Assembly: GCF_026627255.1 (NCBI RefSeq)
Contig: NZ_JAPNLM010000013.1
Coordinates: 62,001-126,000, forward strand
DNA from: Streptomyces antarcticus
Lineage (GTDB): Bacteria; Actinomycetota; Actinomycetes; Streptomycetales; Streptomycetaceae
Length of the DNA: 64,000 nt
Direction: 5' to 3'
Both the position numbers and the translations under genes were made by a program. The notes below the pieces were generated by a model that was not told the DNA's origin, did no database searches, and worked only from the letters and a program-made list of their open reading frames with translations. Positions within the stretch are counted from its first letter, which is position 1. Each line of letters starts with the position of its first letter. Of the stretch, positions 7,407 through 16,202 are shown piece by piece.

Positions 7407-9608
7407 GTGGCCACCTTCCTCTACCGGCTCGGCCGGGGCGCCTTCCGGCGCCGCCGCCTCGTCGCCCTCGTCTGGGTGGCGCTGCTGTTCGTCGCCGGCT
7501 TCGGCGCCGCATCGGCCTCCGCGCCCACCTCCGGCTCCTTCTCCATACCCGGCACGGAGGCCCAGAAGGCCTTCGACCTGCTGGACCAGCGCTTCCCGGG
7601 CATGGCCGCCGACGGCGCCACCGCCCGTATCGTCATCAAGGCCCCCGAGGGCGCCAAGGTCACCGACCCCGGCACCAAGACCGAGGTCGAGAAGATCGTC
7701 TCCGAGCTGAAGTCCGGCCCGGGCGCGCAGCAGATCTCCTCGGTCGCCGACCCGTACCAGTCCCAGGCCGTGAGCCAGGACGGTTCCACCGCCTACGTCA
7801 GCGTCAAGTACGACGTCAGCGGCATGGAGCTGACGGACGCGGCGCGCGACGCGCTGAAGGACTCCGGCAAGGAAGCCACCGCCGCGGGGCTGAACGTCCA
7901 GATCGGCGGCGACGCCCTGATGGAGACCCCCGCGACCGGTTCCGGCGAGATCATCGGCATCGCGGTCGCCGCGATCGTCCTCGTCATCACCTTCGGCTCG
8001 CTGATCGCGGCCGGACTGCCGCTGCTGACCGCGCTGATCGGCGTGGGCATCGGCGTCTCCTCCATCACCGCGCTCGCCAACGTGCTGGACCTGGGCTCGA
8101 CCACCTCCACCCTCGCGATGATGATCGGCCTCGCGGTCGGCATCGACTACGCGCTCTTCATCGTCTCCCGCTACCGCGCGGAGCTCGCCGAGGGCCGTGA
8201 CCGCGACGAGGCCGCCGGCCGGGCCGCCGGAACCGCCGGCTCCGCCGTCGTCTTCGCCGGTCTGACCGTGGTCATCGCCCTCGTGGGCCTGGCCGTCGTC
8301 AACATTCCGATGCTGACCAAGATGGGCTTCGCGGCCGCCGGAACCGTGGTCATCGCGGTCCTGGTCGCCCTGACGCTGGTCCCGGCCATCCTCGGATTCG
8401 CGGGCAAGAAGGTCCTCCCCGCCGGTACGAAGAGCAGGCTGTTCGGCAAGGGCCGCCCGGCCGGGGCCGAGCCCAAGGCCAACGGCGGCACCCGCTGGGC
8501 CCGCTTCGTCCTGCGCCGCCCCGTCATGGTGCTGCTGGCCGGCGTGATCGGCCTCGGCATCATCGCGATCCCGGCGAGCAAGCTGGAGATGGGCCTGCCG
8601 GACGACGGCGCCCAGCCGGTCTCCACCAGCCAGCGCCAGGCGTACGACCTGCTGTCCGACGGCTTCGGCCCGGGCTTCAACGGCCCGCTGATGGTGGTCG
8701 TGGACGGCGACAAGGCGCTCGCCGACAAGACCGTCGACCAGATCAAGGGGCTGGAGGGCGTGGCCGCGGTCACCCCGCCGAACCTCAACAAGGCCGGCGA
8801 CGCGGGCGTCATCACCGTCATCCCCAAGGACCGCCCGTCCTCGACGCAGACCGAGGACCTGGTCCACGAGATCCGCGCGGTCAGCGGCGACGAGGTCCTC
8901 GTCACCGGCCAGACCGCGATGAACATCGACTTCTCGCAGAAGATGAACGACGCGCTGCTGCCCTACCTGGCGCTCGTGGTCGGCCTCGCCTTCCTGCTCC
9001 TGATGCTGGTGTTCCGCTCGATCCTGGTCCCGCTCAAGGCGGCGCTCGGCTTCCTGCTGTCGGTCGTCGCGGCCCTCGGCGCGGTCGTCGCGGTCTTCCA
9101 GTGGGGCTGGCTCGGCTCGCTGTTCGGGGTGGAGCAGACCGGCCCGATCATGTCGATGATGCCGATCTTCATGGTGGGCGTGGTCTTCGGTCTGGCCATG
9201 GACTACGAGGTCTTCCTCGTCACCCGCATGCGGGAGGCGTACGTCCACGGCGAGCGCCCCGGCCAGGCGGTCGTGACCGGCTTCCAGTACAGCGCCCGGG
9301 TGGTCGTGGCCGCCGCCGTCATCATGATCGCGGTGTTCGCCGGCTTCATCGGGGCCAGTGAGCAGATGGTCAAGATGATCGGCTTCGGTCTCGCCGTCGC
9401 CGTCTTCTTCGACGCCTTCGTGGTCCGCATGGCCATCGTCCCGGCCGTCCTCGCCCTGCTCGGGCACAAGGCCTGGTGGCTGCCGAAGTGGCTGGACAAG
9501 CTGCTGCCGAACGTGGACGTGGAGGGCGAGAGCCTGCGCAAGCACCTCGACGGCACTCCGGACTCTCCCGAGGGTCCGGACAAGGACCGCGAGCTCGTCA
9601 ACGTCTGA
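7407..9608 (+). CDS. MMPL/RND-superfamily membrane transporter
   Basis: This 733-residue integral membrane protein is built as two repeats, each one TM helix, a large extracytoplasmic loop, then five or six TM helices. The paired motifs GLAVGIDYALF (Asp247) and GLAMDYEVF (Asp599) carry the Asp residues that relay protons in MmpL transporters. The C-terminal tail is short and charged. The GTG start has CGGGAG upstream. It most likely exports a lipid or hydrophobic drug. Regulation by the upstream TetR protein is inferred from adjacency. A 17-bp hairpin with a TTT run follows. Confidence 0.93.
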   Translation: MATFLYRLGRGAFRRRRLVALVWVALLFVAGFGAASASAPTSGSFSIPGTEAQKAFDLLDQRFPGMAADGATARIVIKAPEGAKVTDPGTKTEVEKIVSELKSGPGAQQISSVADPYQSQAVSQDGSTAYVSVKYDVSGMELTDAARDALKDSGKEATAAGLNVQIGGDALMETPATGSGEIIGIAVAAIVLVITFGSLIAAGLPLLTALIGVGIGVSSITALANVLDLGSTTSTLAMMIGLAVGIDYALFIVSRYRAELAEGRDRDEAAGRAAGTAGSAVVFAGLTVVIALVGLAVVNIPMLTKMGFAAAGTVVIAVLVALTLVPAILGFAGKKVLPAGTKSRLFGKGRPAGAEPKANGGTRWARFVLRRPVMVLLAGVIGLGIIAIPASKLEMGLPDDGAQPVSTSQRQAYDLLSDGFGPGFNGPLMVVVDGDKALADKTVDQIKGLEGVAAVTPPNLNKAGDAGVITVIPKDRPSSTQTEDLVHEIRAVSGDEVLVTGQTAMNIDFSQKMNDALLPYLALVVGLAFLLLMLVFRSILVPLKAALGFLLSVVAALGAVVAVFQWGWLGSLFGVEQTGPIMSMMPIFMVGVVFGLAMDYEVFLVTRMREAYVHGERPGQAVVTGFQYSARVVVAAAVIMIAVFAGFIGASEQMVKMIGFGLAVAVFFDAFVVRMAIVPAVLALLGHKAWWLPKWLDKLLPNVDVEGESLRKHLDGTPDSPEGPDKDRELVNV

Positions 9609-9664
9609 CCGGGCGGCTCCCGCGCGGCCCTGACCGTACGGCCGACCGCGCGGGCCCCGCACGA

Positions 9665-9713
9665 CGGACCGGCCCCGTACCGCCTGATCGCCAGGTGGTA
9701 CGGGGCCGGTCCG
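9665..9713. terminator. Hairpin terminator between convergent genes
   Basis: A perfect 17-bp stem (9665-9681 with 9697-9713) and a 15-nt loop, followed by TTT, lies between the MMPL transporter and the SsgA-like gene. Confidence 0.85.
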
Positions 9714-9720
9714 TTTGCGC

Positions 9721-10122
9721 CTACCGGGTGACGGAGGCGTACGTACGGCGCAGGAAGCGGCGCAGCACGGCGATGTCGAACTGCACCACGGCGACGCCCT
9801 CGGGGGAGTGGAACTCGACGACCGCCTGGACGCGGCCGCAGGGCCAGACGCGTACGTCCCCGGTCCCCGTCGGGGTCACCAGGCCGGCCTCCAGCAGGGC
9901 GCGGGGGAAGACCCACTCGTTGTCCGTGCCCTCGGGGGAGAGGTCCGCGGGGAAGACGATCCGGACGGCCAGGGGTTCGTCGGGGTCGAAGCGGAGGAAG
10001 GCCGGGACGGTCCGGTAGAGCGGGTCGTCGGTGATCACGCGTGCCCTGACGCGTTCCTCGACGGCGGCCGCGGTCGCGGTGGCCGCTCCGACGGCGGGCG
10101 GATTCTCGGCGGTCGCTGACAT
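9721..10122 (-). CDS. ssgE: SsgA-like sporulation/cell-division regulator (probably SsgE)
   Basis: This 133-residue protein belongs to the SsgA-like family, found only in sporulating actinomycetes, where members steer septum placement and spore separation. Family traits visible are VRARVITDDPLYRTVP, FRFDPDEPLAVRIVF-type strands, and WPCGRVQAVVEFHSPEG. The ATG start was chosen for its GAGGAG ribosome site 7-8 bases upstream; the frame is open further upstream without a good site. The symbol rests on the neighbourhood (penicillin-binding protein, pmt and rsmI nearby), recalled from S. coelicolor, so the paralogue assignment is less certain than the family. Confidence 0.8.
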   Translation of the reverse strand: MSATAENPPAVGAATATAAAVEERVRARVITDDPLYRTVPAFLRFDPDEPLAVRIVFPADLSPEGTDNEWVFPRALLEAGLVTPTGTGDVRVWPCGRVQAVVEFHSPEGVAVVQFDIAVLRRFLRRTYASVTR

Positions 10123-10227
10123 CGACACGACTCCTCGAAATCGGAACATATGAGTCCGTTTGTCCGTCAAGCCTCGCACATTCCGACGAAAGCGCACCGC
10201 TCTATTTGTGACGGCAGCGCTCTTGCC

Positions 10228-10262
10228 AACCGTTCGCAAGTGGGCACTATTCTTGAACGGTT
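10228..10262. promoter_or_regulatory. Inverted repeat upstream of the metal transporter operon
   Basis: AACCGTTC (10228-10235) and GAACGGTT (10255-10262) form a perfect 8-bp inverted repeat 41 bp before cbiM. The match extends on the inner side as GCAAG/CTT. No cobalamin-riboswitch B12 box is visible in the 180-bp leader, so metal control may act through a protein bound here. Confidence 0.45.
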
Positions 10263-10302
10263 AAAGACTTCGTAAGTCTGCGTGAGGAAGCGGAGCCATT
10301 CC

Positions 10303-11394
10303 ATGCATGTGCCCGACGGATTCATCAACGCACCCGTCTCGGTGGCCGCCGGAGTGGTGGCCGTCGCCGCGGTGGGCGTCAGCCTGCGCGGCGCGCGCCG
10401 CGAACTGGGGGGCCCCTCTCAGGCCGAAGGCTCCGGGGGAGAGCGCACCGCACCGCTCGCCGGTCTCGTGGCCGCCTTCGTCTTCGCCGTCCAGATGCTG
10501 AACTTCCCGGTTGCCGCCGGCACCAGCGGCCACCTGCTGGGCGGGGCGCTCGCCGCGATACTCGTCGGCCCCTACACCGGCGTGCTGTGCGTCTCCGTGG
10601 TGCTCCTCATGCAGGGCATCCTCTTCGCTGACGGCGGGCTGACCGCGCTGGGCGTGAACATCACCGTCATGGGCGGCGTCACCGTGGTCGTCGCCTACGC
10701 GATCTTCCGCGGGCTCCTCAAGGTGCTGCCGCCCACCCGCCGCTCCGTAACCGCGGCCGCCTTCACCGGCGCCCTCGTCTCGGTGCCGGCGGCCGCCGCC
10801 GCCTTCACCGCCGTCTACGCCGTCGGCGGCACCACCGACGTCCCGCTCGCCAAGGTCCTCACCGCCATGGTCGGCGTGCACGTCCTCATCGGCATCGGTG
10901 AGGCCGCCATCACCGCCGCCACCGTCGGCGCCGTGATCGCCGTACGCCCCGACCTGGTGCACGGCGCGCGCGGGCTGCACACGCCGCTGAAGCTGCGCGT
11001 CGGCGGCGAGCTCGTCGACGCGCCCGCCGCCGAGGCCCCCGCGCCGGCCGCCCACCGCTCCACCCGGAAGTTCTGGCTCACCGGCCTGGTCACCGCCCTC
11101 GTCCTCGCCGGATTCGTCTCCTTCTACGCCTCCGCCAGCCCCGACGGCCTGGAGAAGGTCGCCGCCGACAAGGGCATCGACGCGAAGGTCGAGGACCACG
11201 CGGCCGCCGGCTCCCCGCTCGCCGACTACGGCGTCAAGGACGTCGAGGACCCGCGCCTGTCCGGCGGCCTCGCCGGGGTCATCGGCGTCGGCGCGACCGT
11301 CGCCGTCGGCACCGGGATCTTCATCACCGTGTCCCGCCGCCGCCGCTCCGACGAGCTCACCGCCGCCTCCACGGCGCCCCCCGCGGCCGGCTGA
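10303..11394 (+). CDS. cbiM: ECF cobalt/nickel transporter substrate-binding component, CbiM-CbiN fusion
   Basis: This 363-residue membrane protein begins MHVPDG. In the CbiM/NikM family the free N-terminus and His2 ligate the metal, which fixes this start even though the frame is open further upstream. The first 230 or so residues hold the CbiM helices (VQMLNFPV, GTSGHLLGG, FADGGLTALG). After a linker comes a CbiN-like PDGLE domain near residues 255-345 (SASPDGLEKVA, one TM on each side). Fused MN proteins are common in actinobacteria. Residues 36-47 come from a short palindromic repeat inserted in a cytoplasmic loop. cbiQ follows after 1 bp. Co2+ and Ni2+ cannot be told apart here. Confidence 0.93.
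   Translation: MHVPDGFINAPVSVAAGVVAVAAVGVSLRGARRELGGPSQAEGSGGERTAPLAGLVAAFVFAVQMLNFPVAAGTSGHLLGGALAAILVGPYTGVLCVSVVLLMQGILFADGGLTALGVNITVMGGVTVVVAYAIFRGLLKVLPPTRRSVTAAAFTGALVSVPAAAAAFTAVYAVGGTTDVPLAKVLTAMVGVHVLIGIGEAAITAATVGAVIAVRPDLVHGARGLHTPLKLRVGGELVDAPAAEAPAPAAHRSTRKFWLTGLVTALVLAGFVSFYASASPDGLEKVAADKGIDAKVEDHAAAGSPLADYGVKDVEDPRLSGGLAGVIGVGATVAVGTGIFITVSRRRRSDELTAASTAPPAAG
10407..10443. repeat. Short palindromic repeat inserted in frame inside cbiM
   Basis: This 37-bp GC-rich block starts GGGGGGCCCCTCTCAG and ends CTCCGGGGGAGAG. It resembles the blocks at 20721 (inside tatD) and 38191 (intergenic). It adds a Gly/Ser/Glu-rich stretch after the first CbiM helix and keeps the frame. Confidence 0.5.
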
Positions 11395-11395
11395 C

Positions 11396-12153
11396 GTGGG
11401 AGCCGGCCACGCCCACAAGCTCTACCGGCACGGGCACTCGCCGGTCCACCGCCTGCCGCCGCACTGCAAGCTCGCCGCGGCCTTCGCCTTCGTGCTCGTC
11501 GTCGTGTCCACACCGCGCGAGGCGGTGTGGGCCTTCGGCCTGTACGCCGTCCTCGTCGCCGGGGTCGCCGCCGTGGCCCGCATCCCCGCGGGCTTCCTGC
11601 TGCGGCGCCTCGTGATCGAGGTCCCGTTCGTCGCGTTCGCCGTCCTCATGCCCTTCGTGGCGCAGGGCGAGCGGGTAGACGTACTCGGCATGTCCCTCAG
11701 CGTCTCCGGGCTCTGGGGCGCCTGGAACGTCCTGGCCAAGGGCACCCTCGGCGTCGCCGCCTCGGTGCTCCTGGCCTCCACCACCGAACTGCGGGCACTG
11801 CTGCTCGGCCTCCAGCGGCTGAAGCTGCCGCCGATGCTCGTACAGATCGCCTCCTTCATGATCCGCTACGGCGACGTGGTCACCGACGAGCTGCGCCGGA
11901 TGTCCATCGCGCGGCGCTCGCGAGGCTTCGAGGCCCGCGGCGTCCGGCACTGGGGCGTGCTGGCCAAGACGGCCGGAGCCCTGTTCATCCGTTCCTACGA
12001 GCGCGGCGAGCGGGTCTACCTGGCCATGGTCAGCCGCGGCTACGCCGGCTCGATGCCGGTGATCGACGAGGTGACGGCCACGCGCACCCAGTGGGCGTAC
12101 GCCGCCGTGCTCCCGGTGACCGCGCTCGCCGTCTGCCTGATGGGATGGACCCT

Positions 12154-12157
<4 letters not shown>
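11396..12157 (+). CDS. cbiQ: ECF transporter transmembrane protein CbiQ
   Basis: This 253-residue energy-coupling T component has five or six hydrophobic helices (AAFAFVLVVVS, LLRRLVIEVPFVAFAVLM, TLGVAASVLLAS). The two Ala-Arg-Gly coupling motifs of the family appear as ARRSRGFEARG and MVSRGYAG, which contact the ATPase. The GTG start lies 1 bp after the cbiM stop, and the stop overlaps the cbiO GTG start. The three genes form one translationally coupled transporter operon. Confidence 0.92.
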
Positions 12158-12906
<749 letters not shown>

Positions 12907-12961
12907 GGGCGCGGCACAGGGGACGTGGCATAAGGGCGCGGTGCCGGGTGTTGGACCGCTC

Positions 12962-14233
12962 GTGAACATCCAGGGTGAGGTGGCGGAGGGTTTCGAGGCC
13001 GTCCGCGAGGCATTCGTGCGCAACTTCGAGGTGCTGGGGGACCGGGGCGCGGCCGTTGCCGTGTACCGGGACGGGCGCCGGGTCGTCGACCTGTGGGCCG
13101 GGCCGAAGGACGCGGACGGGGCTTGTGACGGGGCCTGTGACGGGGCTTGTGACGGGGGCGCCGCCGCGCCGTGGGGGGCGGGGACCGCGCAGGTGGTCCG
13201 GTCGGCCACCAAGGGGGTCGCGGCCGCCGTGCCGCTGCTGCTGCACCAGCGGGGGCTGCTGGACCTGGACGCGCCGGTGGGCTCGTACTGGCCCGAGTTC
13301 AAAGCGGGCGGCAAGGACCGGGTCCTCGTACGGGACCTGCTCGCGCACCGGGCCGGGATACCCGCGCTGGACCGGAGCCTCACCCCGGCCGAGGCCGTCG
13401 ACGGGACGTCCGGGCCGCGCGCCGTCGCCGGACAGCGGCCGTTCTGGGAGCCCGGCACCGACCACGGCTACCACGCGCAGACGTACAGCTGGCTGCTGTC
13501 GGAGCTGGTGCTGCGGGTGACCGGCACCTCGATCGGCCACTGGCTGGCGGCGGAGGTCACGGGCCCGCTCGGGCTGGACTTCTGGATCGGCCTGCCGGAC
13601 GCCGAGGCGGCGGCCGGCCGGGTGGGCCGGGTCGCGCCCGTGGAACCGCCGGAACGGGCGGGCGCGCTGCGGGTCCGGCCGCGCAGGAACGTGTCCGAGG
13701 CGTACGCCGACCCCGCCTCCCTGACCCGGCGCGCCTTCGCCGCCATCGACCCGCTGCCGGACGAGAACGCCCCGGAGTACCGGGCCGCCGAACTCCCCGC
13801 CTCGGCGGGCACCGGCACGGCGCGGGCACTGGCCGGCTTCTACGCGGCGCTGCTGGACGACACCGAGGACGGCCGCCGCCTGTTCACCCCGCGGACCACC
13901 GCCCTCGCCGGGTCGGAGCTGTCCGCGGGCCCGGACCGGGTGCTCGTGGTGAACACCCGCTTCGGCCCCGGCTACATGCTGCACGGCGCGGCCTCACCGC
14001 TGCTGTCCCCGGCGTCCTTCGGGCACCCCGGGCGGGGCGGCTCGCTGGGCTTCGCCGACCCGGAGGCGGGCGTCGGTTTCGGGTACGTCACCAACGCCCT
14101 GGCCAAGTCGGTCACCGCCGACCCGAGGGCGCAGGCCTTGGTCCGGGCGGTGCGCGCCTGCCTTGATGCGGCGGGCGGGTCCGATTCCGGAGCCGGGCCC
14201 GGTTCCGGCCGGGGCTCTGCCGACGGCCGTTAG
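12962..14233 (+). CDS. Serine hydrolase of the beta-lactamase (class C/EstB) fold
   Basis: This 423-residue protein resembles class C beta-lactamases and EstB-type esterases. SATK at residues 81-84 is the active-site S-x-x-K. YHAQTYSWLL supplies the Tyr-type second motif, and GHPGRGGS near the C-terminus fits the third box. No signal peptide is seen, so it is probably a cytoplasmic esterase or peptidase and not a lactamase. Residues 54-65 are three repeats of Gly-Ala-Cys-Asp, encoded by a 12-bp tandem repeat in an exposed loop. An alternative GTG at 12941 would add seven residues. Confidence 0.88.
   Translation: MNIQGEVAEGFEAVREAFVRNFEVLGDRGAAVAVYRDGRRVVDLWAGPKDADGACDGACDGACDGGAAAPWGAGTAQVVRSATKGVAAAVPLLLHQRGLLDLDAPVGSYWPEFKAGGKDRVLVRDLLAHRAGIPALDRSLTPAEAVDGTSGPRAVAGQRPFWEPGTDHGYHAQTYSWLLSELVLRVTGTSIGHWLAAEVTGPLGLDFWIGLPDAEAAAGRVGRVAPVEPPERAGALRVRPRRNVSEAYADPASLTRRAFAAIDPLPDENAPEYRAAELPASAGTGTARALAGFYAALLDDTEDGRRLFTPRTTALAGSELSAGPDRVLVVNTRFGPGYMLHGAASPLLSPASFGHPGRGGSLGFADPEAGVGFGYVTNALAKSVTADPRAQALVRAVRACLDAAGGSDSGAGPGSGRGSADGR
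13121..13156 (+). repeat. Three tandem 12-bp units inside the serine hydrolase gene
   Basis: Units GCTTGTGACGGG, GCCTGTGACGGG and GCTTGTGACGGG encode repeated GACD tetrapeptides. The 12-bp period preserves the frame, so copy number could vary between strains. Confidence 0.85.
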
Positions 14234-14287
14234 GCGGTGGCCGGCAGAGCCCGTACGTCGGCCAGTCGGGCGGGTGCGGCGCCACTG

Positions 14288-14306
14288 CCGGGGGCCCTGC
14301 CCCCGG
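14288..14306. terminator. Hairpin after the serine hydrolase gene
   Basis: CCGGGGGC and GCCCCCGG form a perfect 8-bp stem with a 3-nt loop, 55 bp after the stop. It is fused to the 37-bp repeats that follow. Confidence 0.55.
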
Positions 14307-14307
14307 A

Positions 14308-14381
14308 CCCCCGCGCCTCAAACGCCGGCGGGGCTGGATTGGGGCCCCCGCGCCTCGAACGCCGGCGGGGCTGGATCGGGG
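14308..14381. repeat. Two tandem copies of a 37-bp intergenic repeat
   Basis: The unit CCCCCGCGCCTCAAACGCCG and onward occurs twice in direct tandem (14308-14344 and 14345-14381) with two mismatches. It contains the inner palindrome CGCCGGCG. This sequence type is common downstream of Streptomyces genes, as I recall. Confidence 0.8.
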
Positions 14382-14440
14382 CCCCGGGCCTCAGGCGGCG
14401 GTGGTTGGCAGGGGGCCGGGGGCCGGGGGGTGGGGTGGGG

Positions 14441-16072
14441 TCAGTTCGAGGTGAGGACCGAGGCTACGATCGGGCCCGCCGCGTCGCCGCCGTGGCCGCC
14501 GCCCTCGACCATCGCCGCCGCGGCCACGTCGCCGCTGAACCCGGTGAACCAGCTGTCCGGGCTGCCCGCGCCGTCGACCTCCGCGGAACCGGTCTTCGCG
14601 CCCTTGTCGCCGCCGACCGGCGCCATCGCCCTGGTGCCCGTACCGCCGGCCGCCGTCAGCCGCATCATCGACACCAGCTGCTGCTGCACCGCCGGCTTCA
14701 TCCGGCGCTCCGCCGTCGCGACCGTACGCCCGTCGAGGTCCGGGGAGACCAGCAGCGGCTGGCGGAACACCCCGGTGCGCGCGGTCGCGGTGATCGACGC
14801 CACGTTCAGCGGGTTCATGGTGATCCGGCCCTGCCCGATGTACGCGGCGGCCTCCTCCGCGCCCGTGGCCGTCGGAACCTTGCCGTCGGTGGACTTGATG
14901 CCCGTCTTCCAGTCCAGCCCGATGCCGAAGACCTCCCGCGCCTCCTTCGACAGCGCCGCGTCGTCGCGCACGTCGTCGATCGGCTTGATGAAGGCGGTGT
15001 TGCAGGACTGGGCGAAGCTCTTCGCGAAGGTGGCGCCCGGCAGTTCGAAGTTCTTCAGGTTGTGGAAGGTGCGGCCTCCCCAGACCACGTCCTTCGTGCA
15101 CTCCGCCGGCTTGTCGGCCGCGACCAGGCCGCGGTCCAGCAGCATGGCCGCCGTCACGACCTTCATCGTCGAGCCCGGCGCCCGGTTGCCCGTCATCGCC
15201 GCGTCGTAGCCGTCCGCGCGGTGGTTGGCGATGGCGAGGATGTGCCCGTTGCTCGGCTTGACCGCGACCACCGACGCCTCGGGGTACTCGGCGACCGCCT
15301 GCTCGGCCGCCGCCTGCACCTTCGCGTCCAGGTACGTCTTGAGGGTGCTCGGCTCGCCCTCCACCAGCGTCAGCAGGGTCCGCTTCGCCCCGTTCCCGTC
15401 GCCCGGCCCGATCCACAGTTCCACGCCGGGCTTGCCGCCGCCCTTGGCGCCGTACGTCTCGCGCAGCTGGGCCAGGACGGTCCGCAGCGAGGGGTACTTC
15501 TCCGCGGTCAGCTCCTCGCCGTTGCGGTCCACGGCCTTGACGGGCGGGCTCGCGGGCGCGCCCGCGCGCAGCGTGTCGCTCGGGCCCAGCTCCGGGTGGA
15601 TGACCGAGGACTTCCAGTCGACCAGGGGCTTGCCGCTGGTCAGGCCGCGCACCACGGTCAGCCGGGAGTCGTAGACGAGGGGCTTGGTGACGCCCTCGTA
15701 CGTGATTTCCGCGGCGACCTTGAAGGGCACGGTGGTCCCCGTCGGCGGGCCGGGGGTGATCACGGCCTTCGACACTAACGCCTTGGCCGTGAAGTCGCCG
15801 AGCGCGCTCTGCGCGGCCGCGGCGTTGTTCGTCAGGTCGGCGGCCTTCCTGCCGTCGCCTTCCGCCCACGCCGCCAGGAAGTCCTTCGCGGCCGCGGCGG
15901 CCTCCTTCTCGCCGACGGGGCCGCTGCCCTTCTCCGATGCGGTCTGGGCGCCGCCGGACGACCCGCCCCCGCCGTTCTCGTCTCCGACGAGCGCGTACAC
16001 CCCGTACGACGTCCCGCCCACCATCGCCAGGAATACCCCACCGACGACGGCACTCTTCGCTGCCCCGTTCAC
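14441..16072 (-). CDS. Class B-like penicillin-binding protein (transpeptidase)
   Basis: This 543-residue peptidoglycan transpeptidase is anchored by an N-terminal TM helix (residues 7-27). An NTF2-like MecA-N-type domain (about 50-160) and a dimerisation region follow, then the penicillin-binding domain. Ser301 and Lys304 form STMK, SCN is the second motif, and Lys493-Thr-Gly the third. The start is a GTG with GGGAGG about 8 bases upstream; a more distal ATG at 16120 lacks a ribosome site. With an SsgA-like gene near, a role in growth or sporulation wall synthesis is likely. It is divergent from the YGSN-motif gene. Confidence 0.92.
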   Translation of the reverse strand: MNGAAKSAVVGGVFLAMVGGTSYGVYALVGDENGGGGSSGGAQTASEKGSGPVGEKEAAAAAKDFLAAWAEGDGRKAADLTNNAAAAQSALGDFTAKALVSKAVITPGPPTGTTVPFKVAAEITYEGVTKPLVYDSRLTVVRGLTSGKPLVDWKSSVIHPELGPSDTLRAGAPASPPVKAVDRNGEELTAEKYPSLRTVLAQLRETYGAKGGGKPGVELWIGPGDGNGAKRTLLTLVEGEPSTLKTYLDAKVQAAAEQAVAEYPEASVVAVKPSNGHILAIANHRADGYDAAMTGNRAPGSTMKVVTAAMLLDRGLVAADKPAECTKDVVWGGRTFHNLKNFELPGATFAKSFAQSCNTAFIKPIDDVRDDAALSKEAREVFGIGLDWKTGIKSTDGKVPTATGAEEAAAYIGQGRITMNPLNVASITATARTGVFRQPLLVSPDLDGRTVATAERRMKPAVQQQLVSMMRLTAAGGTGTRAMAPVGGDKGAKTGSAEVDGAGSPDSWFTGFSGDVAAAAMVEGGGHGGDAAGPIVASVLTSN

Positions 16073-16107
16073 TACTGGTCCCTCCCCCGGGAAACACGTC
16101 ACTTCTC

Positions 16108-16119
16108 TGAACATGTTCA
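16108..16119. promoter_or_regulatory. 12-bp perfect palindrome in a divergent promoter region
   Basis: TGAACATGTTCA lies 36 bp from the penicillin-binding-protein start and 84 bp from the gene on the other strand. It could be an operator. No regulator is encoded beside it. Confidence 0.35.
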
Positions 16120-16202
16120 AAGAACCTCAGGTGCAGACCTTACGCTGTGCATACACCATGATTCACCCTTGTTACCGGACCGGAACATCTTTCAGGAGCC
16201 CC

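Noticed and set aside
1287..9662. Very long minus-strand open frame of about 2,790 codons
   Set aside because: It is antisense to the hydrolase, SDR, TetR and MMPL genes, has no recognisable domain outside the tricorn region (which is in another frame), and is an artefact of high GC with few stop codons.
10123..10302. Possible cobalamin riboswitch before cbiM
   Set aside because: No B12 box or conserved core could be found in the leader.
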